Assembly: GCF_001905445.1 (NCBI RefSeq) | Contig: NZ_LIVQ01000004.1 | Location: 129,462 to 193,461 of the forward strand | Reading direction: 5' to 3' | Length of the DNA stretch: 64,000 nt | From: Streptomyces sp. CB00455 | Lineage (GTDB): Bacteria; Actinomycetota; Actinomycetes; Streptomycetales; Streptomycetaceae | Part shown: piece after piece, positions 16,861 through 25,657 of the stretch | Layout of the letters: each line of letters opens with the position of its first letter | How positions within the stretch are numbered: position 1 is the first letter of the stretch | Notes under the pieces: generated by a model | What the model saw: only the letters and a program-made list of their open reading frames with translations | Databases searched by the model: none | What the model was told of the DNA's origin: nothing | Position numbers and translations under genes: made by a program

Positions 16861-17583
16861 ATGAAGACCTCTCGCGTGTCCTTCGCCGCTGCCCTCGCCG
16901 CCGGTACCGTCCTCGTCCTGTCCGGCACCGCCTTCGCCCACGTCGGCGTCCAGCCCGGAGAGGCCACCAAGGGCGGTTACGCCACCATCAACTTCAAGGT
17001 CCCGAACGAGCGCGACAACGCCTCGACCACCCAGCTCGAAGTGAACTTCCCCGTCGACCAGCCGCTCACGTCCGTCATGCCGCAGGACGTTCCGGGCTGG
17101 ACCGTGAACGTCGAGAAGACCAAGCTCGACAAGCCGCTCACGGTGCACGGCAAGCAGATCAACGAGGCCGTCACCAAGGTGACCTGGTCCGGCGGCAAGA
17201 TCGAGTCCGGCAAGTTCCAGCAGTTCCCGCTCTCCGTCGGCAAGCTGCCCGAGAACGCCGACCAGATGGTCTTCAAGGCCATCCAGACGTATGACAACGG
17301 CGAGGTCGTGCGCTGGATCGAAGAGGCCAAGGAAGGCGCCACGGAACCGCAGAACCCGGCGCCGGTGCTGAAGCTGACCGCAGCGCCGGCCGCGGCCGGC
17401 GACCACGACGACAAGAAGGCCGCCGAGGCCAAGGCGGCCGACGGCGCGGAGCACAGCGGCCACGACGAGTCGGCTTCCGAGCACGGTTCCGACACGACCG
17501 CGCGCGCCCTCGGCATCGCCGGCATCGTCGTCGGGCTCGGCGGTGTGGCCTTCGGCGTCGCCTCGCGGCGTCGCTCCGCCTGA
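16861..17583 (+). CDS. YcnI family (DUF1775) copper-binding protein
   Basis: 240 residues, ATG at 16861. A signal peptide ends at AFA, so mature protein starts HVGVQPGEA with an N-terminal histidine, the position used by YcnI proteins to bind copper. The DUF1775 domain spans about residues 28-175 (GGYATINFKVPNERD; MPQDVPGWTVNVEK with the conserved Trp). A His/Glu-rich linker (GDHDDKK; EHSGHDESASEHGSD) and a C-terminal membrane anchor (IAGIVVGLGGVAFGV) follow. It probably handles copper at the outer face of the membrane with the Sco and PCuAC proteins downstream. Confidence 0.85.
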   Translation: MKTSRVSFAAALAAGTVLVLSGTAFAHVGVQPGEATKGGYATINFKVPNERDNASTTQLEVNFPVDQPLTSVMPQDVPGWTVNVEKTKLDKPLTVHGKQINEAVTKVTWSGGKIESGKFQQFPLSVGKLPENADQMVFKAIQTYDNGEVVRWIEEAKEGATEPQNPAPVLKLTAAPAAAGDHDDKKAAEAKAADGAEHSGHDESASEHGSDTTARALGIAGIVVGLGGVAFGVASRRRSA

Positions 17584-17652
17584 CCCGACGCGCGTCCAGG
17601 CACCGTCGTTCCCGAACGCCCGCACCACCCCCGATCCCAGGGACACCCCTCC

Positions 17653-18306
17653 ATGCGCACCACACGCGTGACGGTCGCCGCCCTCCTGGCGGCGGCCGCA
17701 CTCACCCTCACCGGCTGCGGCAGCGAACCCGCGAAGCCCGGTTCGGTCACCCAGATCTCCGGCGGCCAGAGCAGCGGCAAGGCCGCGACCCTTCTGGACC
17801 GCCCCTTCACCAAGCCGGAGCTGGTCCTCACGGACACCACCGGCAAGCCGTGGAACCTGCGTGAGCAGACCAAGGGCAAGCCGACGCTCATCTACTTCGG
17901 CTACACCAACTGCCCCGACGTGTGCCCGCTGACCATGAGCAACATCGCCGTCGCCAAGAAGTCCCTCCCGAAGGCCGACCAGGACAACCTCCGGGTCGTC
18001 TTCGTCACCACCGATCCCGAACGGGACACTCCCGAGTCCCTCGGGGCGTGGCTCACCTCCCAGGACCCGGCCTTCACCGGCCTCACCGGGGACTTCGCCA
18101 CCATCCAGGCAGCCGCGCGCTCGCTCGGCATCGGCATCGACCCGCCCAAGAAGGAAGCCGACGGCAGCATCGTCTCCATGCACGGTGCCCAGGTCATCGC
18201 GTTCTCGCCCAAGACCGACGAGGGCTACGTCCTGTACGGCGAGGGCGCCACCGTCGACGACTACACCAAGGATCTGCCGAAGATCGCCAAGGGAGAGAAC
18301 CCGTGA
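17653..18306 (+). CDS. sco: Sco (SCO1/SenC) family copper chaperone lipoprotein
   Basis: 217 residues, ATG at 17653. A lipoprotein signal ends with LTGC (Cys22). The thioredoxin-fold domain carries YTNCPDVCPLT, the CxxxC copper-binding pair, and the third ligand His in SIVSMHGAQVIAF. Sco proteins metallate or reduce the CuA site of cytochrome c oxidase. In Streptomyces this gene is known to lie beside the PCuAC and DtpA genes, as here. Its stop overlaps the start of the next gene by four bases (GTGA). Confidence 0.93.
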   Translation: MRTTRVTVAALLAAAALTLTGCGSEPAKPGSVTQISGGQSSGKAATLLDRPFTKPELVLTDTTGKPWNLREQTKGKPTLIYFGYTNCPDVCPLTMSNIAVAKKSLPKADQDNLRVVFVTTDPERDTPESLGAWLTSQDPAFTGLTGDFATIQAAARSLGIGIDPPKKEADGSIVSMHGAQVIAFSPKTDEGYVLYGEGATVDDYTKDLPKIAKGENP

Positions 18307-18779
18307 ACGCCCGCACCACCCGCCGCCTGACCGTCGCACTCTCCCTGACGGCGGCCCTCGGCATATCCGGTTGCTCCGGCTCCGGTGACGAAGCGGCCGA
18401 GCCCGCACCCACGGTCAGCGGCGCCTTCATGCCCGAGCCGGTCAACGACAAGATGGCCGGTGCGTTCATGGTCATCAAGAACGGCTCCAAGACGGCCGAC
18501 AAACTCACGGGCGTCACCTCCCCCCTCTCCGACGACCTGCAGATCCACGAGACCAAGGACCAGAAGATGCAGCAGGTCCCGGCCTTGGACGTGCCTGCCA
18601 ACGGGGAGCTCAGGCTGGAGCGCGGCGGCAGCCACATCATGTTCATGGGGCTCAAGAGCACTCCGAAGGTCGGCGACAAGGTCACCGTCGAACTGCGCTT
18701 CGCCAAGGCCGACCCCGTCAAGGTCGAGCTCGACGTGAAGGAACGGACGTACACCGCGCAGCACTCCAACGCCCACTGA
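18303..18779 (+). CDS. PCuAC family periplasmic copper chaperone lipoprotein (ECuC-type)
   Basis: 158 residues, GTG at 18303 overlapping the sco stop. A lipobox ISGC places the lipid on Cys24. The PCuAC copper motif is seen: His in LQIHETKDQKM with Met a few residues on, then about 20 residues later HIMFMGL with the second His and Met. Such proteins pass Cu(I) to Sco or oxidase. The S. lividans orthologue is the extracellular copper chaperone ECuC (from memory). Same transcription unit as sco. Confidence 0.9.
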   Translation: MNARTTRRLTVALSLTAALGISGCSGSGDEAAEPAPTVSGAFMPEPVNDKMAGAFMVIKNGSKTADKLTGVTSPLSDDLQIHETKDQKMQQVPALDVPANGELRLERGGSHIMFMGLKSTPKVGDKVTVELRFAKADPVKVELDVKERTYTAQHSNAH

Positions 18780-18801
18780 CGGACCGAGGAAGCGACACGC
18801 C

Positions 18802-20769
18802 ATGACGGCCACCGCCCCCACCCCCTCCACGGCACAGGTCCGGCCCGCGGCACTGCTGCCGCGGTTCGTGCTGGTCCTCGCGGCCCTGCTGGCAGCCCTG
18901 TTCGCCGCGGCCTCCCCGGCCACGGCGCACGCCGCACTGACCGCGAGCGACCCCAAGGACGGGGCGGTGGTCGCCACGGCGCCCGCCCAGGTCTCGCTCT
19001 CCTTCTCGGAACAGGTCGCCATGGGCGACGACTCCATCCGTGTCCTGGATCCCCAGGGCAGGCGTGTGGACACCGGCGAGCTGCGCGACATGTGCAGCGG
19101 GAACGTCATCCGCTACGGCGTCGCACTGCACTCCGGCCTTGCCAACGGCACCTACACCGTCGCCTGGCAGGCCGTCTCGGCCGACAGCCACCCGGTCTCG
19201 GGTGCCTTCACCTTCTCCGTCGGCGCGCCCTCGGCCACCGCCGTCGCCCTGCCCGCAGGGAAGGCGGGCGGCGGGCCGGTCGGCGTCGCGTACACGATCG
19301 CCCGTTACGCCGCCTACGCCGGCTTCACCGTCCTCGTCGGCGGCGCCGCCTTCATCCTGCTCTGCCTGCGCCGGGGGGCTGCCGAACGCCCACTCCAGAA
19401 GCTCGTCGTGCGTGCCTGGGTCACCCTCACCGCGGCCACCCTCGCGATGCTGGTGCTGCGCGCCCCGTACACCGGGTCGGGCAGCTTCTCCGACGTCTTC
19501 GACCTCGACGGCCTGAGAGCCGTTCTGGAAACCAAGGCCGGGGCCTCTCTGGTCTCCCGGCTGCTCCTGCTGGGCGCCGCGGCCCTCTTCATCGCCGTCC
19601 TCTTCGGTGTCTACGCGCGCCGTCAACAGGGCTCCGGAACGGCGGAAGAAGCCAAGGACACCAGCGACCTCACCTTCGGTCTGGGAATCGGCGGCGCCGT
19701 CGTGTCCGCCGGTATCGCCGCTACCTGGGCCCTGTCCGAACACGCCTCCACCGGGATCCAGACCGCTGTGGCGATGCCCGCCGACATCCTTCACCTGTTG
19801 GCGGTCGCCACCTGGCTCGGGGGGCTCGCCGCGCTGCTCGTGGCCCTGAGCACGATGCCGGGAATCGAGCCCGCGGCCGTCCGGCGCTACTCGAAGATCG
19901 CTTTCGTCAGCGTCCTGGTCCTCACCGTCACAGGCGTCTACCAGTCCTGGCGCCAGCTCGGCAGCTGGTCCGCCCTGACGGACACCGCGTACGGGCAGCT
20001 GCTGCTCCTGAAGCTCGGCCTGGTTTCCCTCCTGGTCGGCATCGCCTGCCTCTCGCGGAAGTGGACAGCGCAACTCGCCGTGGCTCCCCAAACCGTCGAT
20101 GTTTCACGTGAAACAGCCCCTGTCGCTGCGGATGTTTCACGTGAAACCGAGCCGGATACCGCGCCGGAGGCCGCGCCGACGGACCCGCAGCGCGCCGCCC
20201 AGCTCGCCCGCCAGCGCACCGTTCGCGAGAAAGCGCGTGAGAAAGCGCGTGAGAAGCAGGCCCGAGAAGCGGATCCGGCCCGTGCGGGTCTGCGGCGCTC
20301 CGTCCTCGCCGAGACAGGCGTGGCCGTGGTCCTGCTCGCCGTGACCACCGTACTCACCGGCACCGAACCCGGACGTACCGTGGAGCGGGAGGCAGCCGGG
20401 GGTCCGGCTGCCACTGCCGTTCCCGACCGCGCCGTCAAGGTCAGCCTGCCTTTCGACACGGGCGGCCAGAACGGCAAGGGCCATGTCCGCCTCGAATTCG
20501 ACCCCGGCCGGGTCGGCGCCAACACTCTGCACCTGTGGGCCGATTCTCCGGACGGGCAACCCCTCGATCTGCCTGAGATCAAGGTGTCCTTCACCCTTCC
20601 GGCGAAGGACATCGGACCGCTGCCGCTACTGCCCGACCGCGCTGCCCCCGGCCATTGGGCCGCATCCGGTGTGCAGCTGCCGCTCGCCGGTGAATGGCGG
20701 ATCGACGTGACCGTCCGCACCTCCGACATCGACCAGACGACCGTCCAGAAGACCGTGAAGATCGGCTGA
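18802..20769 (+). CDS. CopC-CopD fusion copper protein
   Basis: 655 residues, ATG at 18802 with GAGGAAG upstream. A signal peptide ends TAHA, giving a mature start HAALTASDPKDG typical of CopC; a second copper-site His lies in ADSHPVSGAF. Residues about 155-425 are the CopD membrane domain with several helices, including the His-containing ILHLLAVATWLGGLAAL. A charged linker contains two parS-encoded VSRET peptides (about residues 433-448) and repeats of EKAREKAREK. One more helix and an extracellular beta-rich tail (about 510-655) follow. Proposed to import or buffer copper for the neighbours. Confidence 0.88.
   Translation: MTATAPTPSTAQVRPAALLPRFVLVLAALLAALFAAASPATAHAALTASDPKDGAVVATAPAQVSLSFSEQVAMGDDSIRVLDPQGRRVDTGELRDMCSGNVIRYGVALHSGLANGTYTVAWQAVSADSHPVSGAFTFSVGAPSATAVALPAGKAGGGPVGVAYTIARYAAYAGFTVLVGGAAFILLCLRRGAAERPLQKLVVRAWVTLTAATLAMLVLRAPYTGSGSFSDVFDLDGLRAVLETKAGASLVSRLLLLGAAALFIAVLFGVYARRQQGSGTAEEAKDTSDLTFGLGIGGAVVSAGIAATWALSEHASTGIQTAVAMPADILHLLAVATWLGGLAALLVALSTMPGIEPAAVRRYSKIAFVSVLVLTVTGVYQSWRQLGSWSALTDTAYGQLLLLKLGLVSLLVGIACLSRKWTAQLAVAPQTVDVSRETAPVAADVSRETEPDTAPEAAPTDPQRAAQLARQRTVREKAREKAREKQAREADPARAGLRRSVLAETGVAVVLLAVTTVLTGTEPGRTVEREAAGGPAATAVPDRAVKVSLPFDTGGQNGKGHVRLEFDPGRVGANTLHLWADSPDGQPLDLPEIKVSFTLPAKDIGPLPLLPDRAAPGHWAASGVQLPLAGEWRIDVTVRTSDIDQTTVQKTVKIG
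20100..20115. other. parS: parS site (perfect 16-mer)
   Basis: TGTTTCACGTGAAACA inside the copCD gene, read as VSRET in the cytoplasmic linker. The next site begins 18 bases after this one ends. Confidence 0.9.
20133..20148. other. parS: parS site (one mismatch)
   Basis: TGTTTCACGTGAAACC; only the last base departs from the consensus. It lies inside copCD and is again read as VSRET. Confidence 0.85.
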
Positions 20770-20774
20770 CCAGC

Positions 20775-22052
20775 GTGACCCAGAACACCCCCGACATCGA
20801 GATCTCCCGACGCCGACTGCTGGGCACCGTCGGCGCCGCCGGCGCCGCCGGCCTCGCACTGGGCTCCACCGGTGGCGCCCTCGCACACTCCGCGCTCTCC
20901 GACTCGGGGAGCGGCTCCACCGCGGGTGCCGGGGGGCAGCTCGCCTCGCTCGGCGCCACACAGGTCACCTTCCACGGCGATCACCAGGCCGGCATCACGA
21001 CGCCTCTGCAGGCCAAGGGCCACTTGATCGCCTTCGACCTCGCCGCCGGCGCCGGGCGTACGGAAGCCGCCGCACTGATGCGGCGCTGGTCCGAGACCAC
21101 CCGCCGGCTCATGGCAGGCGAAGCGGCGACGTCATCCGACACCGGCATCGCCCTCGACGCCGGCCCTTCCTCCCTCACCGTCACCTTCGGCTTCGGCCAC
21201 TCCTTCTTCGAACGCACCGGCCTCACCTCCCGCCGGCCCGCCGCCCTCGACCCGCTGCCGGCCTTCTCCTCCGACCGGCTCGACGACCGGCGCAGCAACG
21301 GCGACCTGTGGGTGCAGGTCGGCGCGAACGACGGGCTCGTCGCCTTCCACGCCCTGCGAGCCCTGCAGAAGGACGCCGGAGACGCGGCCCGGGTCCGCTG
21401 GCAGATGAACGGCTTCAACCGCTCCCCCGGCGCCACGGCCTCGCCCATGACCGCGCGCAACCTCATGGGTCAGATCGACGGCACCCGCAACCCGAAGCCC
21501 TCCGACTCCGATTTCGACAAGCGGATCTTCGTCCCCGGCTCGGGTCCCGGCCCCGCCGAGCACGCCTGGATGGCCGGGGGCTCGTACGCCGTTGTCCGGC
21601 GCATCCGCATGCTCCTCGACGACTGGGACAGGCAGTCACTGGCCCAGCAGGAGCAGGTCATCGGCCGTACCAAGGCAGCCGGTGCCCCGCTGACGGGCGG
21701 TGGAGAGACCACGGAGATGGCCCTCGACAAGATCGGTGCCGACGGCAAGCCGGTCATCCCGTCCAACGCCCACGCCAGGATCTCCGCACCCGAGCAGAAC
21801 GGCGGGGCCGCCATGCTGCGGCGGCCCTTCTCCTTCCACGACGGGATCGACGCGGACGGCGCCCCCGATGCCGGGCTCCTCTTCATCTGCTGGCAGGCCG
21901 ACCCGTTGCGCGGTTTCGTCCCCGTGCAGCGCAAGCTCGACCGCGGTGACGCGCTGTCGGCGTTCATCCGGCACGAGTCCAGCGGCCTGTACGCGGTGCC
22001 GCCCGGCCCACGTGCCGGGGAGTACGTCGGGCAACGGCTGCTCGAAGGGTGA
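20775..22052 (+). CDS. dtpA: Tat-exported DyP-type haem peroxidase (DtpA-like)
   Basis: 425 residues, GTG at 20775, six bases after copCD. A twin-arginine signal ISRRRLLGTVGAAGAAG directs a folded protein out. The DyP signature GQIDGTRNPKP carries the catalytic Asp of the GxxDG motif, and NAHARISAPEQ carries the proximal haem His. FGFGHSFFERTGL and RRPFSFHDG are also family features. DtpA in S. lividans is a haem peroxidase needed for copper-dependent development together with GlxA; orthology is inferred from cluster order. Confidence 0.92.
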   Translation: MTQNTPDIEISRRRLLGTVGAAGAAGLALGSTGGALAHSALSDSGSGSTAGAGGQLASLGATQVTFHGDHQAGITTPLQAKGHLIAFDLAAGAGRTEAAALMRRWSETTRRLMAGEAATSSDTGIALDAGPSSLTVTFGFGHSFFERTGLTSRRPAALDPLPAFSSDRLDDRRSNGDLWVQVGANDGLVAFHALRALQKDAGDAARVRWQMNGFNRSPGATASPMTARNLMGQIDGTRNPKPSDSDFDKRIFVPGSGPGPAEHAWMAGGSYAVVRRIRMLLDDWDRQSLAQQEQVIGRTKAAGAPLTGGGETTEMALDKIGADGKPVIPSNAHARISAPEQNGGAAMLRRPFSFHDGIDADGAPDAGLLFICWQADPLRGFVPVQRKLDRGDALSAFIRHESSGLYAVPPGPRAGEYVGQRLLEG

Positions 22053-22094
22053 ACAGCGCCCCGGCGGGCGGCACCCCGGCATTAGGCTGATCGC

Positions 22095-23030
22095 ATGTCG
22101 GCCACCCGCTTCACGTATCTCGGTCCCGAGGGCACTTTCACCGAAGCCGCCCTCCGCACGCTGCCGGAAGCCGCCACGCGGGAGCTCGTCCCGATGGTGT
22201 CGGTGCCGGCCGCCCTGGACGCCGTGCGCAACGGCGAGGCCGCTGCCGCTCTGGTCCCGATCGAGAACTCGGTCGAGGGCGGGGTCACCGCCACCCTCGA
22301 CGAGCTGGCTTCCGGCGAACCGCTGATGATCTACCGCGAGGTGCTGCTGCCCATCGCGTTCGCGCTGCTCGTGCGGCCCGGGACCGCCCTGTCGGACGTC
22401 AAGACCGTCACGGGGCACCCGGTCGCACAGCCGCAGGTGCGCAACTGGCTGCGGGCCAACCTGCCCGACGCGGTGTGGGAGTCGGCCGCCTCCAACGCGG
22501 ACGGCGCCCGTCTGGTCCAGGAGGGCCGTTTCGACGCGGCCTTCGCAGGCGAGTTCGCCGCCGCCACCTACGGACTCGTCCCGCTGGTCACGGAGATCCA
22601 CGACGCCGAGAACGCCGAGACCCGGTTCGTGCTCGTGGGTCGGCCCGCCAGGCCGGCGGCCCCCACCGGCGCCGACAAGACCTCCGTCGTCCTGTGGCTC
22701 GGCGACGACCACCCCGGTGCGCTGTTGGAGCTGCTGCAGGAATTCGCCGTGCGCGGGGTCAACCTGATGCTGATCCAGTCCCGGCCGACCGGCGAGGGCA
22801 TCGGCAACTACTGTTTCGCCGTCGATGCCGAGGGCCACATTTCCGACCGCCGGGTCAGTGAGGCCCTCATGGGTCTCAAGCGGACGTGCCCACAGGTCCG
22901 CTTCCTCGGCTCCTACCCCCGCGCTGGTGTCGCTCAGAGTGACGTCCGCGCCCCCCGGCCGGGAACGTCCGACGGCGACTTCACCGCGGCCTCCGACTGG
23001 CTGACGCGTTGCCTCGACGGCCGCACCTAG
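22095..23030 (+). CDS. pheA: Prephenate dehydratase
   Basis: 311 residues, ATG at 22095. The catalytic domain (about 1-185) includes FTYLGPEGTFTEAALR, VPIENSVEGGV and NAETRFVLVG, the conserved dehydratase motifs (decarboxylating dehydration of prephenate to phenylpyruvate). An ACT domain follows (about 200-280; GALLELLQEFAVRGVNLMLI, QSRPTGEGIGNYCF), which binds phenylalanine for feedback inhibition. There is no chorismate mutase domain, normal for actinobacteria. A tail of about 30 residues is Pro/Gly-rich. Confidence 0.95.
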   Translation: MSATRFTYLGPEGTFTEAALRTLPEAATRELVPMVSVPAALDAVRNGEAAAALVPIENSVEGGVTATLDELASGEPLMIYREVLLPIAFALLVRPGTALSDVKTVTGHPVAQPQVRNWLRANLPDAVWESAASNADGARLVQEGRFDAAFAGEFAAATYGLVPLVTEIHDAENAETRFVLVGRPARPAAPTGADKTSVVLWLGDDHPGALLELLQEFAVRGVNLMLIQSRPTGEGIGNYCFAVDAEGHISDRRVSEALMGLKRTCPQVRFLGSYPRAGVAQSDVRAPRPGTSDGDFTAASDWLTRCLDGRT

Positions 23031-23040
23031 GCTCTGTCCC

Positions 23041-23061
23041 CCGTCCACAGAGTTATCCACA
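23041..23061 (+). promoter_or_regulatory. Left pair of DnaA boxes
   Basis: CCGTCCACA (23041-23049) and TTATCCACA (23053-23061) lie in tandem on the plus strand, four bases apart. The second is a perfect match to the bacterial DnaA box. Confidence 0.65.
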
Positions 23062-23286
23062 GGCTTAGCGGGAGACCTGGGGACAAGTCGACAGGGTGGC
23101 ACGGCAAGGTCGACATATCGGCGGAGGGGCCCAGGTTTCGCGCTGGGGAGCGGAAGGTGAACGACGTCACCCCCACATCGCCGATCAACTCTTTGGGGCG
23201 AGGCATTCCCACCCGAATGAGTGTGTGAGGGCGGTTTGAACCGTGAACCGTTCCACCCTTCCGCCGGTCGGGAATGATCTATTTCC

Positions 23287-23350
23287 GTGTCCACAGAGGC
23301 GGCACACAGCCTGTGGATAAGATGCCGACCGCTGAAATTCCTGTGGACAA
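23287..23350. promoter_or_regulatory. Right group of three DnaA boxes
   Basis: GTGTCCACA (23287-23295, plus), TTATCCACA (23312-23320, minus) and TTGTCCACA (23342-23350, minus). The last is the preferred box of high-GC Streptomyces origins. Together with the left pair this forms a cluster suited to DnaA titration. Confidence 0.7.
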
Positions 23351-23553
23351 GGAACGCCGTCCGCCCCCGTTCAGAACCTGACGACCGGGGGGTGTGCCCC
23401 TTTTCGGGGAATGGGCCCGCTTTTATTGACCCTCCGGTAAGCGCCACTTCCGGCCAGGCACCGAGACTTATACATTCGGGGCAATCGAGACATAGCGACA
23501 CGCAGCGTGATATGGGTGTGATCCGAGGAACCCCAGGCCGGTAGCCTGGAGGG

Positions 23554-24831
23554 GTGATTGACCTTCGGCTGCTCCGTGAAGACCCTGACCGTGTCCGCGC
23601 CTCGCAGCGCGCCCGTGGAGAGGACGTCGAACTCGTCGACGCACTGCTCTCCGCCGACGAGCGCCGCAGGTCGTCCGGCATGCGCTTCGACGAACTGCGC
23701 AATGAACAGAAGTCGCTCGGCAAGCTCATCCCGAAGGCCTCTCCCCAGGAGCGGGCAGAGCTGCTGAAGAAGGCCGAGCAGCTCAAGCAGGACGTGAAGG
23801 CGGCGGAGGCCGAGCAGAACGAGGCCGACGAGGCCGCAAAGCAACTTCTCCTCCAGCTCGGCAACATCGTCCACGAGGACGTCCCGGTCGGCGGCGAGGA
23901 GGACTTCACCGTCCTGGAGACGCACGGCACCATCCGCGACTTCGGCGCCGAGGGCTTCGAGCCCAAGGACCACCTGGAGCTCGGCGAGTCGCTGGGCGCC
24001 ATCGACGTCGAGCGCGGCGCCAAGGTCTCGGGTTCCCGCTTCTACTACCTCACCGGCGTGGGCGCACTGCTCGAACTCGCCCTCGTCAACGCCGCCATCG
24101 GCCAGGCCACCGAGGCCGGTTTCATCCCGATGCTGACCCCGGCACTGGTCCGCCCGCGCGCCATGGAGGGCACGGGCTTCCTCGGCCAGGCCGCGGAGAA
24201 CGTGTACCACCTCGAGAAGGACGACTACTACCTGGTCGGCACCTCCGAGGTCCCGCTCGCCGCGTACCACATGGACGAGATCATCGAGGCCGACAAGCTG
24301 CCGCTGCGCTACGCCGGTTTCTCGCCCTGCTTCCGCCGCGAGGCCGGTACGTACGGCAAGGACACCCGCGGCATCTTCCGCGTCCACCAGTTCGACAAGG
24401 TCGAGATGTTCTCGTACGTCGCGCCCGAGGAGGCCGAGGCCGAGCACCAGCGGCTGCTCGAATGGGAGAAGCAGTGGCTGACCAGCCTGGAACTGCCCTT
24501 CCAGGTGATCGACGTCGCCACCGGTGACCTCGGGGCGTCGGCTTCGCGCAAGTTCGACTGCGAGGCCTGGATTCCCACCCAGGGCAAGTACCGCGAGCTG
24601 ACCTCCGCCTCGAACTGCGACAGCTTCCAGGCCCGCCGCCTGTCGATCCGCTACCGCGACGGCAAGAAGACCCAGCCGTTGTCCACGCTGAACGGCACGC
24701 TGTGCGCCGTACCGCGCACGATCGTGGCGATCCTGGAGAACCACCAGCAGGCCGACGGCTCGGTGCGGGTCCCCCCGGTACTCCGCCCCTACCTCGGCGG
24801 CCGCGAGTTCCTGGAGCCGATCACCAAGTGA
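23554..24831 (+). CDS. serS: Seryl-tRNA synthetase
   Basis: 425 residues, GTG at 23554 with GGAGG a few bases upstream. MIDLRLLREDPDRVRASQRA and a long Glu/Lys-rich segment form the tRNA-binding coiled-coil arm (about 30-105). The class II catalytic core shows motif 2 in SPCFRREAGTYGKDTRGIFR and motif 3 in VPPVLRPYLGGREFLEP, plus the serine pocket LVGTSEVPLAAYH. It charges serine tRNAs, one of which is encoded at 1530-1614. The stop overlaps the next gene by four bases. Confidence 0.97.
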   Translation: MIDLRLLREDPDRVRASQRARGEDVELVDALLSADERRRSSGMRFDELRNEQKSLGKLIPKASPQERAELLKKAEQLKQDVKAAEAEQNEADEAAKQLLLQLGNIVHEDVPVGGEEDFTVLETHGTIRDFGAEGFEPKDHLELGESLGAIDVERGAKVSGSRFYYLTGVGALLELALVNAAIGQATEAGFIPMLTPALVRPRAMEGTGFLGQAAENVYHLEKDDYYLVGTSEVPLAAYHMDEIIEADKLPLRYAGFSPCFRREAGTYGKDTRGIFRVHQFDKVEMFSYVAPEEAEAEHQRLLEWEKQWLTSLELPFQVIDVATGDLGASASRKFDCEAWIPTQGKYRELTSASNCDSFQARRLSIRYRDGKKTQPLSTLNGTLCAVPRTIVAILENHQQADGSVRVPPVLRPYLGGREFLEPITK

Positions 24832-25640
24832 GCCCGGCGCCCTTCCCGTACAAGCTCGTCGCGACCGACCTCGACGGCACGCTCCTGCGTGGCGACGACA
24901 CCGTCTCGGAACGCACCCGTGAAGCCCTTGCCGCGGCGACCGCGGCAGGGGCGGCGCACATCGTCGTCACCGGACGTGCCGTGCCCTGGACCCGCCACGT
25001 ACTGGACGATCTCGGCTACAAGGGGATCGCCGTGTGCGGGCAGGGCGCACAGGTCTATGACGCGGGCGCACACCGGCTGCTCACCTCGGTGACGCTGGAC
25101 CGGCAGCTGGCCGGTCTGGCGCTGTCGAAGATCGAGGCCGAGATCGGCCCGCTGGCCCTGGCCGCCAGCCGGGACGGTGTGGACGGCGAGGTCCTCTTCG
25201 GACCCGGCTACCAGGTACAGGAGGGCCTCCCGGCCATCCACCTGGACGACACCGCCGCGGTGTGGACGGCCCCGCTGAACAAGCTGTACATCCAGCACCC
25301 GGGCCTGGACGACGACACCCTCGTCAAGGTGGCCCGGGAGATGGCGGGCAATCTGGTCGGCATCGTCATGGCCGGTCCCGGGATAGTGGAGATCCTTCCG
25401 CTGGGCCTGACCAAGGCCACCGGTCTCTCACTGGCTGCGCGCCGGCTCGGGGTGAAGGCGGCGGAGACGATCGCCTTCGGTGACATGCCCAACGACATCC
25501 CGATGTTCGGCTGGGCGGCGCACGGGGTGGCCATGGCCAACGCCCACGCGGAGCTCAAGGCAGTGGCCGACGAAGTGACGACCTCCAACGACGAGGACGG
25601 CATCGCGGTCGTACTGGAGCGCCTGCTGGGCGCCGCCTAG
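24828..25640 (+). CDS. HAD superfamily phosphatase, Cof type
   Basis: 270 residues, GTG at 24828 overlapping the serS stop (GTGA), so translationally coupled. HAD motifs: I in VATDLDGTLLRGDD, II in HIVVTGRAVPW, III as Lys in GLTKATGLSLAARRLG, and IV in IAFGDMPNDIPMFG. A Cof/IIB cap lies between motifs II and III. These enzymes usually hydrolyse phosphosugars or flavin/pyridoxal phosphates; the substrate is unknown. A second Cof-type paralogue lies at 42028-42897. Confidence 0.88.
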   Translation: MSPAPFPYKLVATDLDGTLLRGDDTVSERTREALAAATAAGAAHIVVTGRAVPWTRHVLDDLGYKGIAVCGQGAQVYDAGAHRLLTSVTLDRQLAGLALSKIEAEIGPLALAASRDGVDGEVLFGPGYQVQEGLPAIHLDDTAAVWTAPLNKLYIQHPGLDDDTLVKVAREMAGNLVGIVMAGPGIVEILPLGLTKATGLSLAARRLGVKAAETIAFGDMPNDIPMFGWAAHGVAMANAHAELKAVADEVTTSNDEDGIAVVLERLLGAA

Positions 25641-25657
25641 AGCGCACGACGTACGAG

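Larger units (their letters stand above)
23031..23553. other. 520-bp pheA-serS spacer carrying a DnaA-box cluster
   Basis: Unusually long spacer for two codirectional housekeeping genes. It contains five DnaA-box-like 9-mers: 23041-23049 (+, two mismatches), 23053-23061 (+, TTATCCACA), 23287-23295 (+, one mismatch), 23312-23320 (-, TTATCCACA) and 23342-23350 (-, TTGTCCACA). The serS promoter must also be here; an AT-rich CTTATACATT near 23468-23477 is a candidate -10 region. No open reading frame was judged real. Confidence 0.6.

Noticed and set aside
23078..23086. TGGGGACAA as a sixth DnaA box
   Set aside because: One mismatch at a conserved position of the box and no close partner; left out of the count.
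21636..24023. 795-codon minus-strand open frame across dtpA, pheA and serS
   Set aside because: Spans three certain genes and their intergenic DNA; composition is typical of a shadow frame.
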